Shown: one piece after another, positions 25,434-33,087 of the stretch | How the letters are laid out: every line of letters begins with the position of its first letter | Numbering within the stretch: position 1 is the first letter of the stretch | Assembly (NCBI RefSeq): GCF_007971225.1 | Contig: NZ_CP042435.1 | Span: 4,777,501 to 4,841,500, forward strand | From: Panacibacter ginsenosidivorans | GTDB taxonomy: Bacteria; Bacteroidota; Bacteroidia; Chitinophagales; Chitinophagaceae | DNA: 64,000 nt | Reading direction: 5' to 3' | Notes under the pieces: model-generated | Databases searched by the model: none | Told to the model about the DNA's origin: nothing | Seen by the model: only the letters and a program-made list of their open reading frames with translations | Translations under genes and position numbers: made by a program

Positions 25434-26321
25434 TTATTCTAAATGATATTCTTTATTTAACAATGCAATAAGGTTTTTGCCTTCGCTAAATTGGATTTCC
25501 TCGGTGCGTCTAAGCGCATCTAACTGCATCATCACTGATCTTACTTTGTTGCTGTATTCAGTTAAAAGCGCCTTATCACTATTCTCTAATTTTAAAGGGA
25601 GAGAAGTATCCAAAAAAATATCAGTGCTTTCATTCCAGAAACCATATATTTTAACCTGATCATAGTTAAATATTTTTTGAGCCGTTTTGCTCATATCTTC
25701 TATCAGGGTTTTGTAATAGCCCGAGTTAATTGCAATTGCGTTATTGAAATAATCATAATTGGTGATAGTATCCCGGCAGGTTTTATTTGTTATGAGTGAG
25801 AAAGCACCGATGTTTTTTATTTGCAACAAGGTGCGTTGGTCAGGTACAAACATTATTAATCCTAGTCCGTGTCTGAAATTCAGGTAATACAACCTGTGGA
25901 TATCAAATGGCTTCCCCTCTTTAGCAGCCTGCAATAGGGTGTATAAACTATCCAGTTTTTCAAATTGATTATCACTTGCCGGAAGTATGAGGTTTAGTTG
26001 CGCTGTGTCAGATATAAGATCCTCTTTCAGAGCAACCATAAATTCTCTCTCTTTTGATTTGTTCACGTTGTATTCCCGAAAATTCTCTGCAATAAAGCCG
26101 AGAGTTACTGCGAGAAATATCATTAAAAATTCAAGAAAATATTCTTTCCATTTTTTTGGTTTATGATGCAGATCGGGGTGATGATGTACTTCCATATTTT
26201 CAGTCTCTTGATTTGGATTAATAATCTCCGTGTCTTTAGTAGGAATAATTTCGCCTGAAACATTTTCTGATTGAGTGTTTGTCAGCTTATCTAAATGTTC
26301 TTCGTCTGTATTGTTTGTCAT
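25434..26321 (-). CDS. Membrane-anchored protein of unknown function
   Basis: 295 aa. A disordered acidic N-terminus, then a His-rich patch (MEVHHHPDLHHKPKKWK, about residues 43-59), one membrane segment (FLEFLMIFLAVTLGFIAEN), and a helical soluble domain. The VHHHPxxHHKPKKWKEY-membrane layout is common in Bacteroidota proteins of unknown function. An inner ATG at Met43 could be a start. The gene and its attC-like half-site lie between two identical 35-bp direct repeats. Confidence 0.75.
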   Translation of the reverse strand: MTNNTDEEHLDKLTNTQSENVSGEIIPTKDTEIINPNQETENMEVHHHPDLHHKPKKWKEYFLEFLMIFLAVTLGFIAENFREYNVNKSKEREFMVALKEDLISDTAQLNLILPASDNQFEKLDSLYTLLQAAKEGKPFDIHRLYYLNFRHGLGLIMFVPDQRTLLQIKNIGAFSLITNKTCRDTITNYDYFNNAIAINSGYYKTLIEDMSKTAQKIFNYDQVKIYGFWNESTDIFLDTSLPLKLENSDKALLTEYSNKVRSVMMQLDALRRTEEIQFSEGKNLIALLNKEYHLE

Positions 26322-26358
26322 TTACTGTTAGTTGGTCAAATTTTTAGAGTGTTCAATC

Positions 26359-26379
26359 GCATGCCGCACAACGAACAGG
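26359..26379 (-). repeat. attC-like fragment S7
   Basis: GCATGCCGCACAACGAACAG, reverse complement close to the TGTTGTGCGG end of S6 and S8. It stands 11 nt before the IS3 edge and looks cut by it. Confidence 0.4.
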
Positions 26380-26390
26380 TATTGACGAAG

Positions 26391-26425
26391 TGACCCGTCC
26401 TGAAAAAAGTTGACTGATTTTGGTG
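26391..26425. repeat. 35-bp direct repeat, copy 2
   Basis: Identical to 25333-25367 and directly abutting the left end of the IS3 element. Confidence 0.8.
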
Positions 26426-26559
26426 AATAATCCTGTTAATGGTTGACTAAGATAATACATCCTGAATAAGGTTGAGTAATGAAGTTGTTTACCTGTGTGT
26501 TGGCAAAAATATTTTCGTGCCCTCTACAGCTAAGAAAATATTTTTTGTGCGCTGGCTTA

Positions 26560-27576
26560 TCAGGTTGGTTGCATGGTTACCTCCTTTTGTTTTGTGTTGT
26601 TTTGATAATAGTTTTTCCATCTTCTTATCTGTGGTCCTTTTTGTGTATGCACCTCAGCAGGTATTTGCCAATTTAAACTGCTGTGTCTTCTTCTGTAGTT
26701 GTAAATAGTAATGCATCTTGTGATGTGTATGGAAGCAGCATCGATATCATGATAATAACTGCTGATGAGTTCGGTTTTCAGAATACCATTTACTCTTTCT
26801 GCAATAGCATTTTCCAATGGGTCTCCATTGTTGGTCATTGATATTAATGCATGATGTTGCTGCAATAATTTTACATACTCTGTACTGCAATATTGTATGC
26901 CTCTGTCACTATGGTGTATCACTATTGCTTCAGGTGGCTTTTGATCTAATGCTTTCTTTAAAGCAACTGCTGCACTGCTCACTTTCATATCATCACTTAC
27001 ATGAAAACCAACGATCTTTCTGGAGTACGCATCTGTTATCAAAAACAAATAAGCAAACCGCTCTTTGAGTGGTATGTAAGTAATATCGGCTACCCAAAGT
27101 TCATGAGCCTTTAGTGGAGTAAAATCCTTTACCAGATTGGGATAGCGGTAAAAGTGGTGTTTACTGTTGGTGGTATGAACACTACGTTTGGTTCTTCTTA
27201 CCAATAGCTTGTTTTGTTTCAGCAGGTCAAAGAATTTATCTCTTCCCATATGAAGATTGTGTTGCTCAAAAAAAGACTGAAGCATGATGAATAATTTTCT
27301 TCCGACGCATCTGGGCTGATGCTTTCTTATATGATCAATCTGTTCCAGTATCAGCTGTTCATGATACTGTTGATGGAACTGTTTTTTATTATGCTTATGA
27401 TAAGCCTGTGCAGAATAGCCCAACAGTTTACATAGTTGTTGTAAACTAATATTACCATGTATCTTTTTTACTGCTTTTACTGTTGGGCACCAGGCTTTTT
27501 TCTGATAGAGATATTGAGGTCTTTCTCTGCAATATTGATCATGGTATCTAAAGCTTCTGCGCGTAGCTTTTCCCAT
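26560..27576 (-). CDS. IS3-family transposase OrfB (DDE integrase)
   Basis: Catalytic half of an IS3 transposase. Residues: N-terminal HTH_21-like helices (ISLQQLCKLLGYSAQAYH), then the rve integrase core with Asp in VADITYIPL, Asp in IHHSDRGIQY and Glu in AIAERVNGILKTE, giving the D,D(n)35E triad. The frame is open to 27576 but OrfB normally has no own start; it is made as a fusion to OrfA by -1 frameshift at the A6G site (27495-27501). The overlap with OrfA is about 100 nt. The frame looks intact, so the element may still move. Confidence 0.92.
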   Translation of the reverse strand: MGKATRRSFRYHDQYCRERPQYLYQKKAWCPTVKAVKKIHGNISLQQLCKLLGYSAQAYHKHNKKQFHQQYHEQLILEQIDHIRKHQPRCVGRKLFIMLQSFFEQHNLHMGRDKFFDLLKQNKLLVRRTKRSVHTTNSKHHFYRYPNLVKDFTPLKAHELWVADITYIPLKERFAYLFLITDAYSRKIVGFHVSDDMKVSSAAVALKKALDQKPPEAIVIHHSDRGIQYCSTEYVKLLQQHHALISMTNNGDPLENAIAERVNGILKTELISSYYHDIDAASIHITRCITIYNYRRRHSSLNWQIPAEVHTQKGPQIRRWKNYYQNNTKQKEVTMQPT

Positions 27577-27842
27577 TGAAGCTGCTTCTCCAGTGCAGCT
27601 ATTTTTTGCTGCAATGCTTCTGCAGATTGTAATTGTTCTGAAGTGAGTTTTTTCTTTGAACTGTTCATGCTGCTGGTGGAATAGGTTGACTGCTTTTCTG
27701 TGGGCGGCAAGTTATGTATTCCCTGGTGAATAAGCACCCATTTGCAAATGGTTGTTCTGCTGATTCCATACTTTGCTGCTAACTTCCTGAAGCCGCAGCC
27801 TTGCGTTAAATACTCCGCAATAATCTGTTCTTTTAAGTCCAT
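27477..27842 (-). CDS. IS3-family OrfA (DNA-binding, frameshift partner)
   Basis: 121 aa. Helix-turn-helix of the HTH_8/transposase_8 type (EYLTQGCGFRKLAAKYGIS, RTTICKWV) followed by a leucine-zipper-like coil (LQSAEALQQKIAALEKQLQW) that dimerises OrfA and OrfAB. Near its end the minus strand reads AGA AAA AAG CCT; A AAA AAG in zero frame is the classical slippery heptamer of this family, and a -1 slip enters OrfB as KKAWCPTVKA. Confidence 0.88.
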   Translation of the reverse strand: MDLKEQIIAEYLTQGCGFRKLAAKYGISRTTICKWVLIHQGIHNLPPTEKQSTYSTSSMNSSKKKLTSEQLQSAEALQQKIAALEKQLQWEKLRAEALDTMINIAEKDLNISIRKKPGAQQ

Positions 27843-27886
27843 AATTTGGTTGATTTTTAGTCAACCTATTTCTGTACAACATTCAT

Positions 27887-29254
27887 CTAATTAACTAATA
27901 GTGAAGTTCTTTCAAAAAGCCTTTTCAGTTCATTCCCATTTAGGTGAAGTGCCCCGATCTTTCTTTCAATTTGTTTTAGATGATTGATTTTATGTTTTTC
28001 ATTATTCATTATAATTTCATTTTTCTTATACGGTTGAAGTTTAGTAATCATATTCCATATAATGATCGCCAGCTTTCTGGCAGTAGCGGTAATGGCTGCC
28101 ACCCGTCCTTTTCTGAAGGCAACTCTTTTGAAGAAGGGTGTTAAGTCGTGATCTTTCTGGTTGCCAATAGAGTTAGCTGCCTGCCTTAATGCTACAGCAA
28201 TGTAGTTTCTCCCTTTCGTAGTGCTATTGCCAATAATTTTGCCACCACTTACTTTGTTATTAGGTACTAATCTTAGCCAAGCCGCAAAACTCTTTGCAGA
28301 TGAAAATTTATGAATATCATGACCCATGTTTGTCAGCAAGCAAAGAACAGTAGTGTGACTAATTCCCTGTATAGCAAATAAATCTGTACCAAAATATTGA
28401 TATGCAATTTTTGAAACATTAAATGCAGGAGCGTGTTTTCTATTTTTTTTATTGGTTACCTTAAATTCTTTTTTTTCCTGACTGCGAACCGTGTGTTGTG
28501 GAAGATGTTTTATTAGTACCTGTTCTATTGTTTTATCACAATCAACGAGTGCTTTTTCATAAAGCTTATAAAACTCCAGCGCTGCTTTTAGTTCATATAG
28601 CAATTCATCGCGCCACCAGCCTCTTAATGAATCAGCAATTTCTTCTTTTGACTTTTTAACTCTTATGTCAACCAAAGATGCAAGATATTCGGGATCCCTA
28701 TTGCCCGCCAATATGGCTTCAATAATGTTCAAGCCAGATTTTCCTGCAACATCCCTGATAGCAATATCCAACCTAATATTCATAAGCCTCAGAGCCTTCT
28801 GAATTTTATGAATATATAAGGCTGCCTGTTCTATCAAATGTTGACGATGATAATAGTATGTACGCAGTTCTTGTAAAACATTGCTTAAAAGAAAACTTCC
28901 TGATAACAGACCTAAAGAATGTAATTTTTGTATCCACATACAATCAATAACATCAGTCTTACGACCCTTAACGTTTTTTGTTTGATTACCGCCAACCAGC
29001 AATACTTCAAAGCCTTCAGCTTGTAACGCATCGAAAAGTGTTTGCCAATAAGTTCCGGTACTTTCCATTGCTACAGTAGTAATACCATGTGCATGCAAGT
29101 ACTCAATCATTTGCAGATGATCTTTCGTGTACACCCCAAACTCACGTACATTCTCCTTATCCTGGTCGATGGCTACCATATGGCTTCTTGAACCAACATC
29201 TATTCCCGCAGCCTTGACATTAATGATTTGAAGTGTTAATTCTTTTTGTTCCAT
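27887..29254 (-). CDS. IS110-family transposase (DEDD recombinase)
   Basis: 455 aa from the ATG at 29254 (MEQKELTLQIINVKAAGIDV); the frame is open to 29341. RuvC-like DEDD domain: Asp in AGIDVGSRSH, Glu in AMESTGTYW, and KTDVIDCMWIQKL with the paired Asp. The C-terminal Tnp domain begins QGISHTTVLCLLTNMG and contains LVPNNKVSGGKIIGNSTTKG, where the family's Ser nucleophile lies. The stop is about nine nt from the IS3 right end, so the 3' end of this element is very short or cut by the IS3. IS110 enzymes recombine DNA guided by a bridge RNA; see 29255-29480. Confidence 0.92.
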   Translation of the reverse strand: MEQKELTLQIINVKAAGIDVGSRSHMVAIDQDKENVREFGVYTKDHLQMIEYLHAHGITTVAMESTGTYWQTLFDALQAEGFEVLLVGGNQTKNVKGRKTDVIDCMWIQKLHSLGLLSGSFLLSNVLQELRTYYYHRQHLIEQAALYIHKIQKALRLMNIRLDIAIRDVAGKSGLNIIEAILAGNRDPEYLASLVDIRVKKSKEEIADSLRGWWRDELLYELKAALEFYKLYEKALVDCDKTIEQVLIKHLPQHTVRSQEKKEFKVTNKKNRKHAPAFNVSKIAYQYFGTDLFAIQGISHTTVLCLLTNMGHDIHKFSSAKSFAAWLRLVPNNKVSGGKIIGNSTTKGRNYIAVALRQAANSIGNQKDHDLTPFFKRVAFRKGRVAAITATARKLAIIIWNMITKLQPYKKNEIIMNNEKHKINHLKQIERKIGALHLNGNELKRLFERTSLLVN

Positions 29255-29480
29255 TTGATGTTTTTTTATTATGAAAAAACCTTCAGGGAACGTCTGAATA
29301 ATAAAATTTTTTCTGTTCGGGATTCCATTATGGATCACCATTTAATTCAAGAGATGCTTCTACTTTAGCAGAAGTATCAACATTCCAGCCTTGATTTCAG
29401 GAGGGACTATAAGTTCCTTTTAGCTTTAGAAGGCTTGCTTCTGAAGGAACATCAAATTTACTGTAAAGCAGGCTGCAAGT
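29255..29480 (-). ncRNA. Candidate IS110 bridge RNA region
   Basis: Non-coding DNA upstream of the recombinase, where IS110-group elements encode the bridge RNA. Two stem-loops stand out: GATGCTTCT/AGAAGTATC at 29353-29378, and an internal-loop hairpin at 29413-29450 with GTTCCTT/AAGGAAC outer stem (7 bp) and AGAAG/CTTCT inner stem. Limits are uncertain. Confidence 0.45.
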
Positions 29481-29550
29481 TGTACTGGTTATTCAACCGT
29501 TTATACGGTCTTGAGATTTCAGGACGAGACAATTTGTTGCTAATTGTTTC

Positions 29551-29593
29551 AACGTCCAGCCCTGCTATTGCAAATATTTTTGTTGTGCGTTCG
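29551..29593 (-). repeat. attC-like half-site S8
   Basis: AACGTCCAGCCCTGCTATTG then CAAATATTTTTGTTGTGCGT. Nearly the same as S6. Just beyond the stop of the gene at 29599; on its other side the IS110 upstream region begins, as if the IS had entered the site. Confidence 0.55.
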
Positions 29594-29598
29594 TATTT

Positions 29599-30111
29599 CT
29601 ATTCTTCGTCGTCTGCCGTGTTCCTTATTTTATCTTGTTCGCCGTCAAGTCGAAGTAATGCCCCTTGCTTACTTTTTATATCACCCTTTAAAATAACTTT
29701 CTTTTTGTCAATTGTCACGTTAACACCAATGTCAGATGTATCATCGTCATCACTCCAATTTTCGAATACTTCATATGTCACACCATTGTTGGAAAACGAG
29801 ATATTGTAATCTCCAAAACCTGCATTTGCTTTACCACCAAATCTTTTTACGCCATAAAGCTTGAAAACTTTCCATGAAGTCTTGTCAAGTTTTTGCGGAT
29901 ACTCCAATTCTACTTTCTCCTTTGTCCCAAATCTATAAACCAAATAGTCTCCCTGCTTATCCTTGCATAGAGAAACTATCTTTTTGTTTTTTGTCAGCAG
30001 AAAGCTGAATATAATTTCTTCATTGCCTTTACAAAGTCTGTCAGAAAGTGAGTTGGAAGTGAAACTCGTCGTAATAGTTAAAAGTCCTGTAAGTAGAGAT
30101 AGTAATTTCAT
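29599..30111 (-). CDS. Exported protein of unknown function
   Basis: About 170 aa from the ATG at 30111 (MKLLSLLTGLLTITTSF), which starts a signal peptide; the frame opens at 30123. The mature part has a beta-rich look (GDYLVYRFGTKEKVELEYPQ, NISFSNNGVTYEVFENW) and an acidic run NWSDDDDTSDIG. I do not recognise a family. It is followed by attC-like half-site S8, so it fits as a cassette gene of the island and may be the last one before the immune-like operon. Confidence 0.65.
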   Translation of the reverse strand: MKLLSLLTGLLTITTSFTSNSLSDRLCKGNEEIIFSFLLTKNKKIVSLCKDKQGDYLVYRFGTKEKVELEYPQKLDKTSWKVFKLYGVKRFGGKANAGFGDYNISFSNNGVTYEVFENWSDDDDTSDIGVNVTIDKKKVILKGDIKSKQGALLRLDGEQDKIRNTADDEE

Positions 30112-30315
30112 ACGCAATGTCATATAATATGACGCACAACACTAAAATATACGACACTTTCCACACCTCCAAATTTTTATTCATACTGTAAATCAAATTT
30201 TTAGTATTCGCTTTTTTGTATTGATAGTGTCGTCAATACAATTTTCAACTTCCGGTTTTAAACGTTTAAAAACGGTTATCAAAAAATGAGATACATGCTG
30301 CTATATTTTACGAAC

Positions 30316-30335
30316 GTACAAGTGAGTGACACAAC
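30316..30335 (-). repeat. Repeat subtype B (reversed), solo right half
   Basis: gtacaagtgagtgacacaac followed by agccggcgccacg, the usual right-half flank. Faces the left-half copy at 14468 across the whole island. Confidence 0.8.
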
Positions 30336-30375
30336 AGCCGGCGCCACGAAGAACCATTGCCTGTAACCAAAGAGA

Positions 30376-31596
30376 TCAAATGAGATCGTGTATGCTATCT
30401 TTTAATTTTTGTATGTCGCCTTCTGTGCAATCTATATAACTATAGATGCTCATGATGAGTGGCATATTGGCGTCGTTGTAAAAGTTAATGGTTTTGATAA
30501 CGGGTTGTTTGGTACGGTACTCCTTTGCTTTGGCGCATTGAAATTCATCCCAGCAAACATCTGAGGCGCTGTATTGTGGTGAAAGAATGCATATAACCGA
30601 CTTTGAATTTTGTATAGCATCTGAAATAAGCTTTATCCATAAGCCACCTGTTGGAATAGTTGTTTTATCATAAAAGATATTTAATTGTGGTTGCTTCTCC
30701 AGCATTGCCTGTACAAAGAGTTGTACTTCGGTTGCCTGTTTATGAGAATAGCTGATAAAAAAATCATATCCTTTTTTTTGATCCTGCTGTTGAGGTGCTT
30801 TTGTTGCCGGCTCCGCAGCAGGGAATGGTTGCGGCATAGGAGCAGCAGGTGCCACCGGCGATTCTTTGGCTGCAAGCTCTTTCATTTCATTTTCTACAAT
30901 AACCATGGTTGCTGTGCCGGGTACTTGTGTTTGGTTTTTTATTTCAAACATTTTCCAGGCATCTGTTGCACTGATATTACCTTCCTGTGCTGACCTTTTT
31001 AATTCATACTGTTGTTTGGCTTTTATAAAAATGGGCAATGCAGTTGCTACCTGTTCATCATTGCGTAATACCAGTTTTATGCAATTGAGTGGTAAGCCGC
31101 TTTCGAGCCAGAAAAGAGCGGCGTCTAAAATAGCAGGCAGCATTTTCTCCATGGGCACTCTTTGATTGCCGCTTGCCAGTACCGGCATGGCGATAACATT
31201 ATTTTGTTTATCGTAAGCAAAAGTGTTGATGCAACGAAAAATATTGGGTACCAGTTTTTCTTTCTCATCACCGGCTGGAGGTTCGAAACAAAGTATTCTT
31301 TTGAAATTAAATTGTGCCTGCTGTTGAGGCAGCAATGGTTTTGAAAGCCAGCAATTAAGATTAGCCAGCAGGTCTATCTCTTTATCTTTTGCGAGATCAG
31401 CAACAACAATTCCATTGTTGTATAAAGCAGACATTAGTGTTTGCGGATCAGCAGTGCTGTAATCATTTGGGTAGGCAGAGATAACAAGGATATCTGCGGT
31501 GTGTTCTTTTGGTATAGCAGTAAGATCGCCCTGCAGCAATTGAATGCTGGTATCTGCATTTTCACGGGCAATTGTTATTTGTGAAAGAAGAATCAT
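30376..31596 (-). CDS. Macro-like domain fused to TIR domain
   Basis: 406 aa. Residues about 15-190 look like a macro domain (LLQGDLTAIP, ILVISAYPNDY, IAMPVLASGNQRVPMEKMLP), the kind that binds ADP-ribose. A Pro/Ala/Gln linker spans about 240-275. Residues 276-406 are a TIR domain: GYDFFISYSHKQATEVQLFV, BB-loop YDKTTIPTGGLW, and the catalytic-type Glu351 in SDVCWDEFQCAKAKEY, expected for NAD-cleaving TIRs. A macro domain next to a TIR suggests that it senses or binds the ADP-ribose-type product of its own or a sister TIR (inference). Third gene of the patatin operon; 48 nt after the DUF4071 gene. Confidence 0.82.
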   Translation of the reverse strand: MILLSQITIARENADTSIQLLQGDLTAIPKEHTADILVISAYPNDYSTADPQTLMSALYNNGIVVADLAKDKEIDLLANLNCWLSKPLLPQQQAQFNFKRILCFEPPAGDEKEKLVPNIFRCINTFAYDKQNNVIAMPVLASGNQRVPMEKMLPAILDAALFWLESGLPLNCIKLVLRNDEQVATALPIFIKAKQQYELKRSAQEGNISATDAWKMFEIKNQTQVPGTATMVIVENEMKELAAKESPVAPAAPMPQPFPAAEPATKAPQQQDQKKGYDFFISYSHKQATEVQLFVQAMLEKQPQLNIFYDKTTIPTGGLWIKLISDAIQNSKSVICILSPQYSASDVCWDEFQCAKAKEYRTKQPVIKTINFYNDANMPLIMSIYSYIDCTEGDIQKLKDSIHDLI

Positions 31597-31644
31597 AAGT
31601 GTTTAATTACAATATGTGTATCCCTTTTTTTTATAATTCCCGTC

Positions 31645-33081
31645 TTACTTAACCAGATCATTAATCATTGTATCAATCCATGCAACATCATCTGAATTCA
31701 TTTCTTCTTTTTGTTTTTTTATTCTTTTAAGACTGTCGAGCGTTGATGCAATCTCCCATGGATAATGTTTGGAAGCTTTGGCAGATTCGAGATAAATCAT
31801 GGCTGCATCTTTATTACTTCTGAGTACTTCCAGTTCCATTCCTGAAGCCTGCGCCCAGTAATCATTTGGCTGCTGTTGCACCCTGCGCTCTATTGAATAA
31901 GAAACAAGGGGCAGGTATTTATTATACAGATCGTTATCTGATTGTGTAATAAATAAAAGGTTAAGTAAGTTGATGCCCGGATAATAATCTGAAGGCCCTG
32001 CATCAAAACCATCCTGGTAAGCCTTGATTGCTTTTTTCAACAGGCCTTTCGCCGTTAATTCATCATAACCTTGTAGCTGGGCTGCTTTTTTCTTGTAAAC
32101 ACTGCCCAGCAGGCCATTGGTCTCAGGATGTTTGCCAAATTTATTTTGCGCCAGCAATAATATTTTTTCAGCCTTATCAAATTCGCCGCACTGATTATAT
32201 GCATGCGCCAGCTGCTGATGGAGAATCATATTCATCCCGAATTGTTTGGGCGGCATGCGGCTGATAAGGCTGATACTTTCTTTGTTGGCACTCATTGCCC
32301 GGTATGCAAAAAGCAACGTACTGACTACAGGAAATTCTTCTACCTGTATAATGCCTAAACTTGTTTCAACGGCTTTTATATTATCGAAGCATTGTTGCTT
32401 TGCTGCCTGGCACGCTTTTATTTTTTCTGTATCATTTTTATAAGCTGCATATTTTTCCTGGAGACTGTTATCGAGCCATTCATCTACATTATCCTGCACC
32501 GTTTCTATCATTCCCTGGCTCTCTGCAGCCCACTTTTTAAATATCTCAGATCTTGCTTTTAAAGTTTCCAGGTCAGGAAAAGGGAATTCATCAATGGTTT
32601 GTTTTACCGGGCTGTCCGGTGTGGGATCATTTATATCATTACTGCTGAGTAATGCTGCCAATGCATCTATTTTTTCCTGCAGGCTATCAATAGACATTTC
32701 ATTTTTTTCTTTATCAAATGCATAGCGGTACATGACTGTTCTAATCAATGCAACATCAAAAGGCAAGGGTCCCATTCCTTCATCGCAAATGACGATTGTT
32801 GTATAGGGTCTTATGGCATGCCGCATACCCAATTCATAAAAAACATTGGCATTGAATGTTGTCATGTCAGTAATAGAAAATTCACAAAACATGATGCGTT
32901 CATACATTGGTTTATGAATAATGCCGCCAGCCTGTTCTTCATAAGCTATTATTGGCAGCAATTCTGCTTTTAGAATAGCAGGCTTTATTAATGAATCGTA
33001 GATGAATTTAAAATCGAATTCTCTTCCTTTGGCATCAGTCTTTTTTCCAAAAGGCATTATTACAAAGCATTGTTGTTGCAT
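31645..33081 (-). CDS. TRAFs-binding/DUF4071 protein with NDT/TIR-like N-terminus
   Basis: 478 aa. N-terminal Rossmann-like domain (residues 1-150): QCFVIMPFGKK, YDSLIKPAIL, FSITDMTTFNANVFYELGMRHA with Asp72 and Glu83, the pattern shared by nucleoside 2-deoxyribosyltransferase-like and TIR-like enzymes. The rest is helical with TPR-like units (LAHAYNQCGEFDKAEKILLL, ETNGLLGSVYKKKA, SDYYPGINLLNLLFI), matching the MAP3K TRAFs-binding domain (DUF4071), best known from the central region of animal ASK1. In bacteria it may be the regulatory or sensing scaffold between the patatin and TIR partners. The patatin gene ends six nt before its start. Confidence 0.78.
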   Translation of the reverse strand: MQQQCFVIMPFGKKTDAKGREFDFKFIYDSLIKPAILKAELLPIIAYEEQAGGIIHKPMYERIMFCEFSITDMTTFNANVFYELGMRHAIRPYTTIVICDEGMGPLPFDVALIRTVMYRYAFDKEKNEMSIDSLQEKIDALAALLSSNDINDPTPDSPVKQTIDEFPFPDLETLKARSEIFKKWAAESQGMIETVQDNVDEWLDNSLQEKYAAYKNDTEKIKACQAAKQQCFDNIKAVETSLGIIQVEEFPVVSTLLFAYRAMSANKESISLISRMPPKQFGMNMILHQQLAHAYNQCGEFDKAEKILLLAQNKFGKHPETNGLLGSVYKKKAAQLQGYDELTAKGLLKKAIKAYQDGFDAGPSDYYPGINLLNLLFITQSDNDLYNKYLPLVSYSIERRVQQQPNDYWAQASGMELEVLRSNKDAAMIYLESAKASKHYPWEIASTLDSLKRIKKQKEEMNSDDVAWIDTMINDLVK

Positions 33082-33087
33082 AAGCGA

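Larger units (their letters stand above)
26391..27880 (-). mobile_element. IS3-family insertion sequence
   Basis: Two overlapping minus-strand frames (orfA, orfB) with a slippery A-run, inside ends that share GGTTGACTAA inverted (left near 26440, right near 27860 as TTAGTCAACC). The left end has three spaced units of the form TCCTGwwwwwrGTTGAsT (near 26398, 26432 and 26459), possibly transposase sites. The outer left limit is taken as the 35-bp repeat at 26391; the right limit lies just beyond TGTACA at about 27873-27878. No target duplication could be confirmed. Confidence 0.8.
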
